64,000 nt of DNA from Actinomycetospora succinea (GTDB lineage Bacteria; Actinomycetota; Actinomycetes; Mycobacteriales; Pseudonocardiaceae): the NCBI RefSeq assembly GCF_004363095.1, contig NZ_SNYO01000012.1, positions 62,001 through 126,000 of the forward strand. Direction: 5' to 3'. The notes below the pieces were generated by a model. The model saw only the letters and a list, made by a program, of their open reading frames with translations. It did no database searches and was not told the origin of the DNA. Below are positions 18,467-25,961 of the stretch, piece after piece. Positions within the stretch are counted from its first letter, which is position 1, and each line of letters starts with the position of its first letter. A program made the translations under genes and the position numbers.

Positions 18467-19276
18467 ATGACTAGGGTCGACGTCGTGGCCCCCGCCGGCA
18501 CGGACGACGACACCGACGCTCCCGGCCCGTCCGGCGGCGCCCGTCAGGGCATCCAGTCGGTGGAGATCGCCATGACCGTCCTCGGCGCCCTCGAGCGCGG
18601 CGGCGGGCCGATGAGCCTCACCCAGATCGCGAACGCGAGCGGCATGGGGGCGAGCAAGGCCCACCGCTACCTCGTGAGCCTCGGCCGCGCCGGGATGGTC
18701 GCGCAGTCGCCCAGCTCCGGGCTCTACGACATGGGCCCGGCGCTGCGGCGCCTCGGCGCCGAGTCGCTGCGGCGCATGGACGAGGTCGGGCTCGTCTCCG
18801 AGTACATCCCCGGACTGCGCGACCGGACCGGGCACGCGGTGAACCTCGCGGTGTGGGGCGACCACGGGCCCGTGATCGTCCGCTGGGACTACGGCGCCTA
18901 CGCGCTCCCGATCACCGTGCGGGTCGGCGCGACGATGCCGCTGCTGACGTCGTCGGTCGGGCGGGTCTACCTCGCCCACCTCCCCCGCGCGCTGACCGAG
19001 CCCGTCCTGGCGGCGCAGGGGGCGGAGCCGGCGCCCGCCGAGATCGACCGCATCACCGAGGAGGTCCGCCGGCGGGGCTTCGCACCGACCTCGGGCGGCG
19101 TCATCCCCGGCATCGCGTCGGTCGCCGCGCCGGTGTTCACCACCGGCGACTCGCTGCCCCTCGTCGTCGCCCTCGCCCTGCCCGAGCGGGCCGCGTCGCC
19201 GGAGGTCCTCGAGGACGTCACCGCGGCCCTCCTCGAGGCGACGGCGGCGATGTCCGCGGAGCTCGGCGTCGCGTAA
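18467..19276 (+). CDS. IclR-family regulator
   Basis: The 269-residue protein has an N-terminal winged helix (about residues 28-90, GIQSVEIAMTVLGALE, LTQIANASGMGASKAHRYLV) followed by the IclR ligand domain (about 105-265). It lies 18 bp after the transporter in the same direction and so is probably co-transcribed. IclR proteins often control aromatic catabolism, including protocatechuate and resorcinol pathways, so it is the likely regulator of the divergent cluster. Confidence 0.87.
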   Translation: MTRVDVVAPAGTDDDTDAPGPSGGARQGIQSVEIAMTVLGALERGGGPMSLTQIANASGMGASKAHRYLVSLGRAGMVAQSPSSGLYDMGPALRRLGAESLRRMDEVGLVSEYIPGLRDRTGHAVNLAVWGDHGPVIVRWDYGAYALPITVRVGATMPLLTSSVGRVYLAHLPRALTEPVLAAQGAEPAPAEIDRITEEVRRRGFAPTSGGVIPGIASVAAPVFTTGDSLPLVVALALPERAASPEVLEDVTAALLEATAAMSAELGVA

Positions 19277-19358
19277 TTCGGGGGTGGACGGCCCGCTGCA
19301 TGGCTAGCGTCAGCTCCCGACCGCCGGCACCCGAGCCGCGGAGGGGAGACGACCAGCC

Positions 19359-20570
19359 ATGGAGAAGATCAACGACCGCTTGCTCAACTGGGCCTCGATC
19401 CTCGACGACGGCACCCGCGAGCAGGCCGAGCGGACGGCGACGATGCCGTTCATCCACCCGCACCTCGCGCTGATGCCCGACGCCCACCTGGGCCGGGGCG
19501 CGACCGTCGGCTCGGTGATCCCGACGCTGCGGGCGATCATGCCGGCCGCGGTCGGCGTGGACATCGGCTGCGGGATGGCGGCGGTGCGGACGCAGTTCTC
19601 CGTGGACGACCTCCTGCGGCACGGAGCGAAGCGGAGCTGCCGCGCCGAAGGCGGACGACCGGCCAGGGGGTCGCTGGCCCCGCTGCGGGAGGCGATCGAG
19701 CGCGCGATCCCGTTGGGCGCCGGGCACCACAACCGCAAGGTCGTCGCGACCTCCGTGCCACGGGTCGAGGAGCTGACGGCGCTCGCCGAGGAGGCCGGGT
19801 TCGACCCGTCGCGGGACAAGAAGGGGTGGGAGGCGCAGCTCGGCACGCTGGGCAGCGGCAACCACTTCATCGAGGTCACCGTCGACGAGGCCGACCGGGT
19901 GTGGCTGTTCCTGCACTCCGGGTCCCGGGGCGTCGGCAACAAGATCGCCCAGCGACACACCGCCGTGGCCCGCGAGGCGTGCGCGGGCGTCGACCTGCCC
20001 GACCAGGACCTCGCGTACCTCACCGAGGACACCGAGGAGTTCTGGACCTACATCCGCGAGCTGCGGTGGGCGCAGCACTACGCGCTGCTCAACCGCGAGG
20101 AGATGATGGACCGGGTCGTGCGGCAGACCGCGGAGTTCGTCGGCACCGACGTGGTCGAGGAGGAGCGGATCTCCTGCCACCACAACTACACGACGCAGGA
20201 GACCCACTTCGGCGAGCAGGTGTGGGTCTCGCGGAAGGGCGCCATCGACGCCGCGGAGGGCCGGGCCGGCCTCATCCCGGGATCGATGGGCACGGCGTCG
20301 TACGTGGTGACCGGCAAGGGCGAGCCCGAGTCGCTGCACAGCTCGCCCCACGGGGCGGGCCGGGCGTACTCGCGGACGAACGCCCGCAGGACCTTCACCC
20401 ACGAGCAGCTGCGGGCGGCCATGGCGGGCATCGAGTTCCGGGACACCGACGCGTTCCTGGACGAGATCCCGGCGGCCTACAAGGACGTCGACGTGGTCAT
20501 GGCCGACGCCGCCGACCTCGTCGAGGTCCGGCACACCCTGCGGCAGATCGTGAACGTGAAGGGCACCTAG
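19359..20570 (+). CDS. rtcB: RtcB-family RNA ligase
   Basis: The 403-residue protein carries the RtcB signatures: MPDAHLGRGATVGSVIP, AVGVDIGCGMAAV, LGSGNHFIEV (metal/GTP site), HSGSRGVGN, SCHHNYT, RKGAIDAAEG, LIPGSMGTASYVVTGKG and SSPHGAGRAYSR, which includes the guanylated histidine. RtcB joins 2',3'-cyclic phosphate or 3'-phosphate RNA ends to 5'-OH ends with GTP and Mn. There is no archease, rtcA or rtcR gene beside it. An Arg-rich stretch around residues 90-105 (HGAKRSCRAEGGRPARG) looks like a lineage-specific insertion. A strong terminator follows. Its physiological RNA target is unknown. Confidence 0.92.
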   Translation: MEKINDRLLNWASILDDGTREQAERTATMPFIHPHLALMPDAHLGRGATVGSVIPTLRAIMPAAVGVDIGCGMAAVRTQFSVDDLLRHGAKRSCRAEGGRPARGSLAPLREAIERAIPLGAGHHNRKVVATSVPRVEELTALAEEAGFDPSRDKKGWEAQLGTLGSGNHFIEVTVDEADRVWLFLHSGSRGVGNKIAQRHTAVAREACAGVDLPDQDLAYLTEDTEEFWTYIRELRWAQHYALLNREEMMDRVVRQTAEFVGTDVVEEERISCHHNYTTQETHFGEQVWVSRKGAIDAAEGRAGLIPGSMGTASYVVTGKGEPESLHSSPHGAGRAYSRTNARRTFTHEQLRAAMAGIEFRDTDAFLDEIPAAYKDVDVVMADAADLVEVRHTLRQIVNVKGT

Positions 20571-20595
20571 GAATACCGACGAGCCCGGCCGGGGG

Positions 20596-20630
20596 CCGGG
20601 GGACGCCCCTGGGTCGGCGGCGTCCCCCGG
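20596..20630. terminator. GC-rich terminator between rtcB and the SnoaL-like gene
   Basis: A perfect 12-bp stem, CCGGGGGACGCC at 20596-20607 and its complement at 20619-20630 with an 11-base loop, sits between two convergent stop codons. It could serve both directions. Confidence 0.8.
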
Positions 20631-20633
20631 TGC

Positions 20634-21038
20634 TCAGCCGACGGGCGCGTAGCAGTCGAAGGTCTCGAGCGACCGGATGCGCCCGTCGCGGACAGTGACG
20701 TGCGCGGCGACCTGTGCGGTCAGCTCGGTCCCGGCCGCGAGCGGCCCGCGCGCGACGCCGACGGTGCCGCGCCACGTCGCGCGGACGGCGGCGTGCTCGC
20801 CGTCGACGAGGACGTCGTGCACCTCGAACGCCTGGCGGGCCATGACCTCCCGCCCCGCGCGGCGCCCGGCGAGCGTCTGCGACCGGTCGCGCTCCGCGCC
20901 GAGGGGCGTGACGAGGTTCGGGTGCTCGACGATGCGCACGTCGGCGTCGAGCAGCGCGGCGAGGTCGTCCTCCGTCGCGTCCGGGTCCGTGGTGAGCGCG
21001 TAGAAGCGGCGCACGGTCGCCGCGACGTCCTGGGTCAT
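20634..21038 (-). CDS. SnoaL-like (NTF2-fold) protein
   Basis: The 134-residue small alpha+beta protein begins with the family-typical helix DVAATVRRFYALTTD and ends with sheet elements including AHVTVRDGRIRSLETFDCY. NTF2-like SnoaL proteins are cyclases, isomerases or simple ligand binders, and no catalytic residue pattern decides here. The ATG at 21038 places the first helix at the N terminus. It is divergent from the marR gene across a palindrome and so is a likely MarR target. Confidence 0.72.
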   Translation of the reverse strand: MTQDVAATVRRFYALTTDPDATEDDLAALLDADVRIVEHPNLVTPLGAERDRSQTLAGRRAGREVMARQAFEVHDVLVDGEHAAVRATWRGTVGVARGPLAAGTELTAQVAAHVTVRDGRIRSLETFDCYAPVG

Positions 21039-21052
21039 GCACGGCAATATAG

Positions 21053-21066
21053 ACAACCATAGTTGT
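21053..21066. promoter_or_regulatory. Likely MarR operator
   Basis: The inverted repeat ACAAC-CATA-GTTGT lies in an AT-rich spot between the divergent SnoaL-like and marR genes. It resembles MarR-family half sites with short spacers. Assignment to the adjacent MarR is inferred. Confidence 0.6.
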
Positions 21067-21097
21067 TGGTCGCCAGGGGTTGTGTAGTGTCGCCGCC

Positions 21098-21574
21098 GTG
21101 GAGGATCTCCCGGTGACCGCGGCCGTGTCCCTCGCGGGCGGCGCGGTCGACGCCCACGTCCTCGCCGCCGAGCAGGCCGCCGGCCTCACGGGCCTGCGCG
21201 TCGGGCACGGCTACGTGGTGCAGCTCCTGCTCGCCGCGCCCCACACGGTCGGCGAGATCGCGCGCCGGCTCGGCGTCACCCAGCAGGCGGCGTCGAAGAC
21301 GGTCGGCGAGCTCGTGACCCGCGGCTACGTCGCCCGCACCGACGACCCGGACGGCGACCGGCGCCGCCACCCCCTCGCCCTCACCGACGCGGGCCACCGC
21401 GCCGTCGCGACCGCCCGCGCGGCCCGCGCCGACCTCGAGGACCGCCTCACCGACCGCGTCGGCGCCGACGACGTCGCCGCGGCCCGCCGGGTCCTGGCGG
21501 CCCTGCTCGACGAGCTGGGCCTCGGCGGCCCCGTCGCCGAGCGCCGCGTGCCGCCACCCGCCGACCGGTTCTGA
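21098..21574 (+). CDS. MarR-family regulator
   Basis: The 158-residue winged-helix protein has the HTH around LLLAAPHTVGEIARRLGV and TQQAASKTVGELVTRGYV, the wing DDPDGDRRRHPLALTDAG, and C-terminal dimerisation helices. GTG 21098 was chosen over an upstream TTG at 21080. Neither has a clear ribosome-binding site, so the transcript may be leaderless. It is divergent from the SnoaL-like gene. The stop codon is embedded in the first hairpin repeat unit downstream. Confidence 0.83.
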   Translation: MEDLPVTAAVSLAGGAVDAHVLAAEQAAGLTGLRVGHGYVVQLLLAAPHTVGEIARRLGVTQQAASKTVGELVTRGYVARTDDPDGDRRRHPLALTDAGHRAVATARAARADLEDRLTDRVGADDVAAARRVLAALLDELGLGGPVAERRVPPPADRF

Positions 21575-21715
21575 GCGAAGGGCACCTTCGCTCGATCTAG
21601 GCGCCCGAAGGTGCCCTTCGCTCAGTACCGACTCGCCGCGCCCCGTTCCGGCGAAGGGCGCCCCTCGCCCGTCTCTGCGATCGACGGTGCCCTTCGCTCG
21701 GAACAGGGATCGCGG
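21569..21715. repeat. Tandem hairpin repeats between marR and the P450 fusion
   Basis: The first hairpin has perfect 18-bp arms, GAGCGAAGGGCACCTTCG at 21573-21590 and its complement at 21606-21623. A second, decayed unit has arms GCGAAGGGC (21651-21659) and GCCCTTCGC (21689-21697). Similar flanks extend beyond the arms: GGTGCCCTTCGCTC is followed by AGAACCG, AGTACCG or GGAACAG in three places. They fill the gap between convergent genes, so termination is the likely role. Confidence 0.75.
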
Positions 21716-21728
21716 TGGTGCTCCGCGC

Positions 21729-24700
21729 CTACACCACCGCGGTCTCGCCCCAGATGTCCTCGAGGTAGCGGTTCGAGGCCCGCAGGCCCGCGAGCCAGGC
21801 GTCGCCGTCGGCCTCGCCCGCCCCGGTCTTCGCGCGGAACACCGCCACCAGGGCCGCGCGCACACCGGGCGCCATGGTCGAGGCGTTGCCGCACACGAAG
21901 ATCACGGCGTCGTTCTGCATCGCCGCCCACACCTCGTCCGCGGCGCCCTCGAGCGCGTGCTGGACGTAGCGGTACGGATAGCCCGACACCCGCGAGTACG
22001 CCGGGAAGAGCGTCGCCACGCCGGCCTTCTCGAACGCGGCGAGCTCGTCGGCGTAGAGCAGGTCGTCCTCGGGGTCGCGGCAGCCGAGGAACAGCAGCGA
22101 CCGCGCGATCGGCACGCCCTTGGCCCGCAGCGACTCGCGCTCCTGCAGGAACCCGCGGAACGGCGCCATGCCCGTCCCCGCGCCGATCATGATCATCGGG
22201 ACGTGCGGGTTCTCCGGCGGGCGGAACGCGATGCTGGGGCTCCGCACGAACGTGAACACCGTGCCGCCCTCGGGGACGTCGTCGAGGTGCCCCGAGCACA
22301 CGCCGCGGTAGGTCGACCCGTCGCCCGCGCGCGCCGGGCCCTCGAGCACCCCGACGGTCAGCGCGACGTCCGACGACGCCTGTGGCGACGAGGAGATCGA
22401 GTAGAACCGGGGCCGCAGCGGCGGCAGCAGGTCGAGGAAGTCCGCGAACGTGAGCTCGCAGTCCGGGTGCTCCTCGAGCAGCTCGAGCAGCGTGCGCCGC
22501 GGCTTGGCGATCTTCTCCCGGTACGCCGCCTTGCTCTCGTCGTCGGCACCCGCGAGCATCGCCAGCTCGTCGCGCGCGGCGCCCTCGGGCATCGCCGCCG
22601 CCATCGCCGCGAGCCCGGCGCGGCTCGCCACGTCCTGCAGCTCGACGCAGCCGGCGAGGATCGCGAGCAGCGGGTAGGGCTCGCCCACCGGCAGGTGGGT
22701 CGGCGCGGCGCCGCTCGCCGTCAGCGTCGCGAACTGGCCGCCGTCGAGGCGGAAGCGCGCGATGGTGCGGTTGACCAGCCCCATCGGGTTGCGGGGCAGC
22801 ACCCCGAGGTGGTCGCCGGCGGCGTACGTGGCGCCGGCGGGCATCGCGATCTCGAGGTGGCGCACCGAGCGCCCACCCGGCGTCCCCGCGCGGGCGGTGA
22901 GCTCGCGGTTGACCCGCACCGTCGCCGCCTGCCCCCGGTAGGACTGCAGCACCGGGCTCGCGGTCCGGCGCTGCTCGAGCGACACCGCCAGGCGCGGGCC
23001 GCCCCCGGCCGTCGCGGTCGCCGACGCCGCCAGCCCGAGCGCCGCGCCGAGGCCGTCCCACAGGCCGGAGTACCAGTCCTCGAACTGCGCGTCGAAGTCG
23101 CCGCGCGCGTCGCCCTCGCCGCGCGGGTAGACGCGCGACCCGCCCTTGGCCTCGAGTCCGGCGTCGACGCGGGTCGGCACCGCCTGGTACGTCGCGGCCC
23201 AGTCGCGGTTGCCGCACCCGAAGACCGTGTACCGCACCCCCGCCGCCGAGGCGGCGTCGGAGTCCAGCCAGGCGCAGAACTTCGCGGCGTTGTCCGGCGG
23301 CTCGCCGTTGTACGACGAGGTCACGACGACCACGGCGCCCTCGGCCGGCAGCTCGCCGACGGCCTCGTCGAGCGCGGCGGTGCGGGCGGTGTAGCCCCGG
23401 TCGGTGCCGTCGCGGGCGATGCGGGTCGCGAGGTCCTCGGCCGCCCCCAGGTTGGAGCCGAACAGCACGAGCAACGGGGTGCCGTGCCGGTCGGTGGGCG
23501 TAACGGGCAGCGTCGCCGGACGGGGTTCCGCCGCGGCCACGGCCGCGGGGCGCGCGGCCGATCCCCAGGTCCGCCCCTCCCGGGGCCGCACGGTGATCGT
23601 GAGCCCTTCGGGCTTGATCGTCAGCGACTCCTTGATCTTCAGCTGGTAGTTCGCGTGGTCGACGAGGTCGAAGCGCTGCAGGACCATCCCGAGCACCAGG
23701 ACCGCCTCCTGGAGCGCGAACTGCCGGCCGATGCACGCCCGCTGCCCGGAGCCGAAGGGCCGGTAGGCGTTCGGCGGCAGGGCGTCGATGCGCTCGGGGG
23801 CCATGTGGTCGGGGTTGAACTCCCGCGCGTCGGGGCCCCACACCTCCGTGAGCCGGTGCAGCATCGGGGTCAGCGCGACGATCCCCGTCCCGGGGTCGAA
23901 CGGGCCGTACCCGCCGACGGTCTCCCCCGGGGTGCGGGCCTGGCGGGTGAACGCGGGCGCGGTGGGCCAGAGCCGCAGCGTCTCGTCGAGGATCTGGCGG
24001 ACGTAGCCGAGACGCCCGATCTGGGCCACGGTCGGCGCCGCGCCCGGGTCGGTGCCGAGCACGCGGTCGACCTCCTCCTGGGCGCGCGCGACGACGTCGG
24101 GGTTCTTGAGCAGGTAGGCGATCGCGAACGACAGCAGCCCGCTCGTGGTCTCGTGGCCGGCGATGAGGAAGGTGCCGCACTGGGCCACGATGTTGTGGTC
24201 GGGCAGCGTGTTCCCCTGCTTGTCGGTGCCGACCAGCATGTGCCCGAGCAGGTCGGTGCCGGGGTCCCCGGACGCCCGCCGCTCCTTCACGATCTTGTCG
24301 ATCGTGTCGTCCATGTACTTCGCGTTCGCGAGGAAGCGCTGCTGGGCGCCCCGGCGGACCTTGACCTGGATCGGGAGCATCTGCTGGCGCTTGAGGCTCT
24401 CCGAGAGCGACTCCATCATCGCCTCGACGAAGGGGTGCTGGGTGTCGCGGTAGAACGAGTTGAACCGGTAGCCGAAGCCGCACAGCGCGATGGTGTCGAG
24501 CGTCAGCCGGGTCATGTCGCCCGCGACGTCGATCGGCTCGTCGGGGTTGAGCCGCTCCCACTTGAGCATCAGCTGCTGCGCGATGTCGACCATCGGGTCG
24601 ACGTAGCCCTTCATCGCCCAGGTCGAGAAGCTCGGCAGCAGGATGTCGTGCGCGGACTTCCACAGCGGGTCGGCGGTGTCGGCGGTGAACAGCCCGGCGC

Positions 24701-24980
24701 TGGTGTGGGTCTTGCGGATCTCGCGCTGGCCGGTGCCGACGAGCTTGTCGAAGCGGGCGTCGTCGCAGAGGTCCTGGACCATCTCGAGGCCGGAGACGAC
24801 GTACGTGGTCCCACCGGGCGTGTGCATCTGGAAGATCGGGCCGTACTCGTCCGCGAGCTCCATGACGCTCTGGATCAGCCGGTGCGGGTCGATGTCGCGG
24901 GCGTTGCCGATGATCGGCAGCGGCTTCGGCCCCGGGATGTCGGCGAGGGACCGGGCGGGGGCGTCCGGAGTGGTGGTCAT
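21729..24980 (-). CDS. Self-sufficient cytochrome P450-reductase fusion (CYP102-like)
   Basis: The 1083-residue fusion matches P450 BM3 from Bacillus throughout. The P450 domain spans about 1-465 (PGPKPLPIIGN, I-helix LIAGHETTSGLLSFA, heme loop PFGSGQRACIGRQFA). A flavodoxin-like FMN domain spans about 490-640 (LLVLFGSNLGAAED, TSSYNGEPPDNA). The FAD/NADPH reductase spans about 670-1083 (RPRFYSISSSPQ, IGAGTGMAPFRGF, VFVCGN-like IFVCGNASTMAP). Electrons pass from NADPH through FAD and FMN to heme within one chain. By alignment with BM3, F87 is kept (F98) but the carboxylate-binding R47 and Y51 are G57 and V61, so a substrate other than a simple fatty acid is likely. It starts at ATG 24980 behind GAGGAG and overlaps the membrane protein stop. 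Confidence 0.95.
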   Translation of the reverse strand: MTTTPDAPARSLADIPGPKPLPIIGNARDIDPHRLIQSVMELADEYGPIFQMHTPGGTTYVVSGLEMVQDLCDDARFDKLVGTGQREIRKTHTSAGLFTADTADPLWKSAHDILLPSFSTWAMKGYVDPMVDIAQQLMLKWERLNPDEPIDVAGDMTRLTLDTIALCGFGYRFNSFYRDTQHPFVEAMMESLSESLKRQQMLPIQVKVRRGAQQRFLANAKYMDDTIDKIVKERRASGDPGTDLLGHMLVGTDKQGNTLPDHNIVAQCGTFLIAGHETTSGLLSFAIAYLLKNPDVVARAQEEVDRVLGTDPGAAPTVAQIGRLGYVRQILDETLRLWPTAPAFTRQARTPGETVGGYGPFDPGTGIVALTPMLHRLTEVWGPDAREFNPDHMAPERIDALPPNAYRPFGSGQRACIGRQFALQEAVLVLGMVLQRFDLVDHANYQLKIKESLTIKPEGLTITVRPREGRTWGSAARPAAVAAAEPRPATLPVTPTDRHGTPLLVLFGSNLGAAEDLATRIARDGTDRGYTARTAALDEAVGELPAEGAVVVVTSSYNGEPPDNAAKFCAWLDSDAASAAGVRYTVFGCGNRDWAATYQAVPTRVDAGLEAKGGSRVYPRGEGDARGDFDAQFEDWYSGLWDGLGAALGLAASATATAGGGPRLAVSLEQRRTASPVLQSYRGQAATVRVNRELTARAGTPGGRSVRHLEIAMPAGATYAAGDHLGVLPRNPMGLVNRTIARFRLDGGQFATLTASGAAPTHLPVGEPYPLLAILAGCVELQDVASRAGLAAMAAAMPEGAARDELAMLAGADDESKAAYREKIAKPRRTLLELLEEHPDCELTFADFLDLLPPLRPRFYSISSSPQASSDVALTVGVLEGPARAGDGSTYRGVCSGHLDDVPEGGTVFTFVRSPSIAFRPPENPHVPMIMIGAGTGMAPFRGFLQERESLRAKGVPIARSLLFLGCRDPEDDLLYADELAAFEKAGVATLFPAYSRVSGYPYRYVQHALEGAADEVWAAMQNDAVIFVCGNASTMAPGVRAALVAVFRAKTGAGEADGDAWLAGLRASNRYLEDIWGETAVV

Positions 24981-25696
24981 GGCTCGCTCCTCGGGGTCGG
25001 GACGGCGGTGGGGACGGGTGTCGGGGCCTCGGTGGACGGGACGGCCGCGCGCCGCTGCCGCCGGTCGTGGCGCAGCAGGACGACGGCGACGAGCAGCACC
25101 CACGCCGGCAGGACGAGCAGGCTCGCGGGGTGGTCGGTCGCGGTCAGCAGGAGCCAGGACGCCATGAGGTACGAGAGGACCGCGGCGCCACGGGGCATGA
25201 CGCCCGCGCCGCGCAGCATCGTCGTCGTCGTCAGCGCGAACATGCCGGCGCCGCGGACCGAGAACAGGAAGACCAGGCCGTAGCCGAGGGCCGACAGCCC
25301 GCGCGCGATGTCCGGGTCGAGCGGCGCGCCGCCGCCGATCGTCGTGAGCAGCACGGGCGTCGCGACGGCGGCGGTGCCCGCGAAGAGCAGCGCGACGAAC
25401 AGGACCGCCGACAGCAGGTTGAGGCCGTGGGCGATCGCCGGCGGGTGCGCCCCCAGGGCGTCGAGCACCGAGCGCAGCGCGACCGCGAACCAGAGGAAGG
25501 CGATCCCCGCCAGCGGCACGAGATAGATCGCGACGGCCGTGACCACCGTGTTCCCGGCGCCGCCGTAGAACGCGCCGTAGTCCGTGTCCGGCGCACTCAG
25601 GTGCGGGACGTTGTTCACGGTCAGCATCGCCGCCACGAACAGGGCGGCGAACACGATGCCCATGACCGCGGCGAAGCGCGGCGACGCGGGCTTCAC
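24977..25696 (-). CDS. Six-TM membrane protein in the P450 operon
   Basis: The 239-residue protein has about six hydrophobic segments (roughly 5-30, 48-75, 90-112, 130-153, 165-180, 182-203) and a Pro/Thr-rich cytoplasmic tail. I do not recognise a family beyond a generic DUF-type membrane protein. The GTG at 25696 overlaps the stop of the upstream 57-residue gene (GTGA), and its own stop overlaps the P450 start (ATGA). The three genes are therefore translationally coupled. It may partition a hydrophobic substrate for the P450 or act in export, but this is conjecture. Confidence 0.75.
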   Translation of the reverse strand: MKPASPRFAAVMGIVFAALFVAAMLTVNNVPHLSAPDTDYGAFYGGAGNTVVTAVAIYLVPLAGIAFLWFAVALRSVLDALGAHPPAIAHGLNLLSAVLFVALLFAGTAAVATPVLLTTIGGGAPLDPDIARGLSALGYGLVFLFSVRGAGMFALTTTTMLRGAGVMPRGAAVLSYLMASWLLLTATDHPASLLVLPAWVLLVAVVLLRHDRRQRRAAVPSTEAPTPVPTAVPTPRSEP

Positions 25697-25866
25697 GACG
25701 ACCACCGCTCGCCGGACGGTCCGGCGGGCCGCTCGGCCTGCAGGTCCTCGAGGATCCGCAGCAGATCGAGCGTGCCCGAGAAGGCCTGTTCACGGCCGGA
25801 CTCGGTGATCACGGTGCCCTCCAGACGCCCGTCGGACGTGCGGAGGAGATCGACCGACAGGTGCAT
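25693..25866 (-). CDS. 57-residue small protein heading the P450 operon
   Basis: A 58-codon frame opens with ATG 25866 behind the very strong site GAGGAGGAGG and stops at 25693, overlapping the next start. The protein begins MHLSVDLLRTSDGRLEGTV and contains the hydrophobic FSGTLDLLRILEDL. It reads like a compact beta strand-beta strand-helix domain. Similar small proteins with an FSG.LDLLR.LE ending occur in actinobacteria as far as I recall, without known function. Its strict coupling to the membrane protein and the P450 suggests a shared task. Confidence 0.7.
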   Translation of the reverse strand: MHLSVDLLRTSDGRLEGTVITESGREQAFSGTLDLLRILEDLQAERPAGPSGERWSS

Positions 25867-25928
25867 GGGGACCTCCTCCTCGACGCGTCGAGCGTGCGCC
25901 GCGGGAGGGGTCCGGCACCCCGTCCGGA

Positions 25929-25950
25929 CCTTCCAGTCCGCCTTCCAGTC
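25929..25950 (-). promoter_or_regulatory. Direct repeat upstream of the P450 operon
   Basis: GACTGGAAGG occurs twice on the minus strand (25950-25941 and 25938-25929), 12 bases apart. It lies 63 bases upstream of the small-protein start and just after the LuxR-type gene. It is a possible activator site, perhaps for the LuxR-type regulator next door. This is not demonstrated. Confidence 0.35.
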
Positions 25951-25961
25951 GGTGCTGCCGG

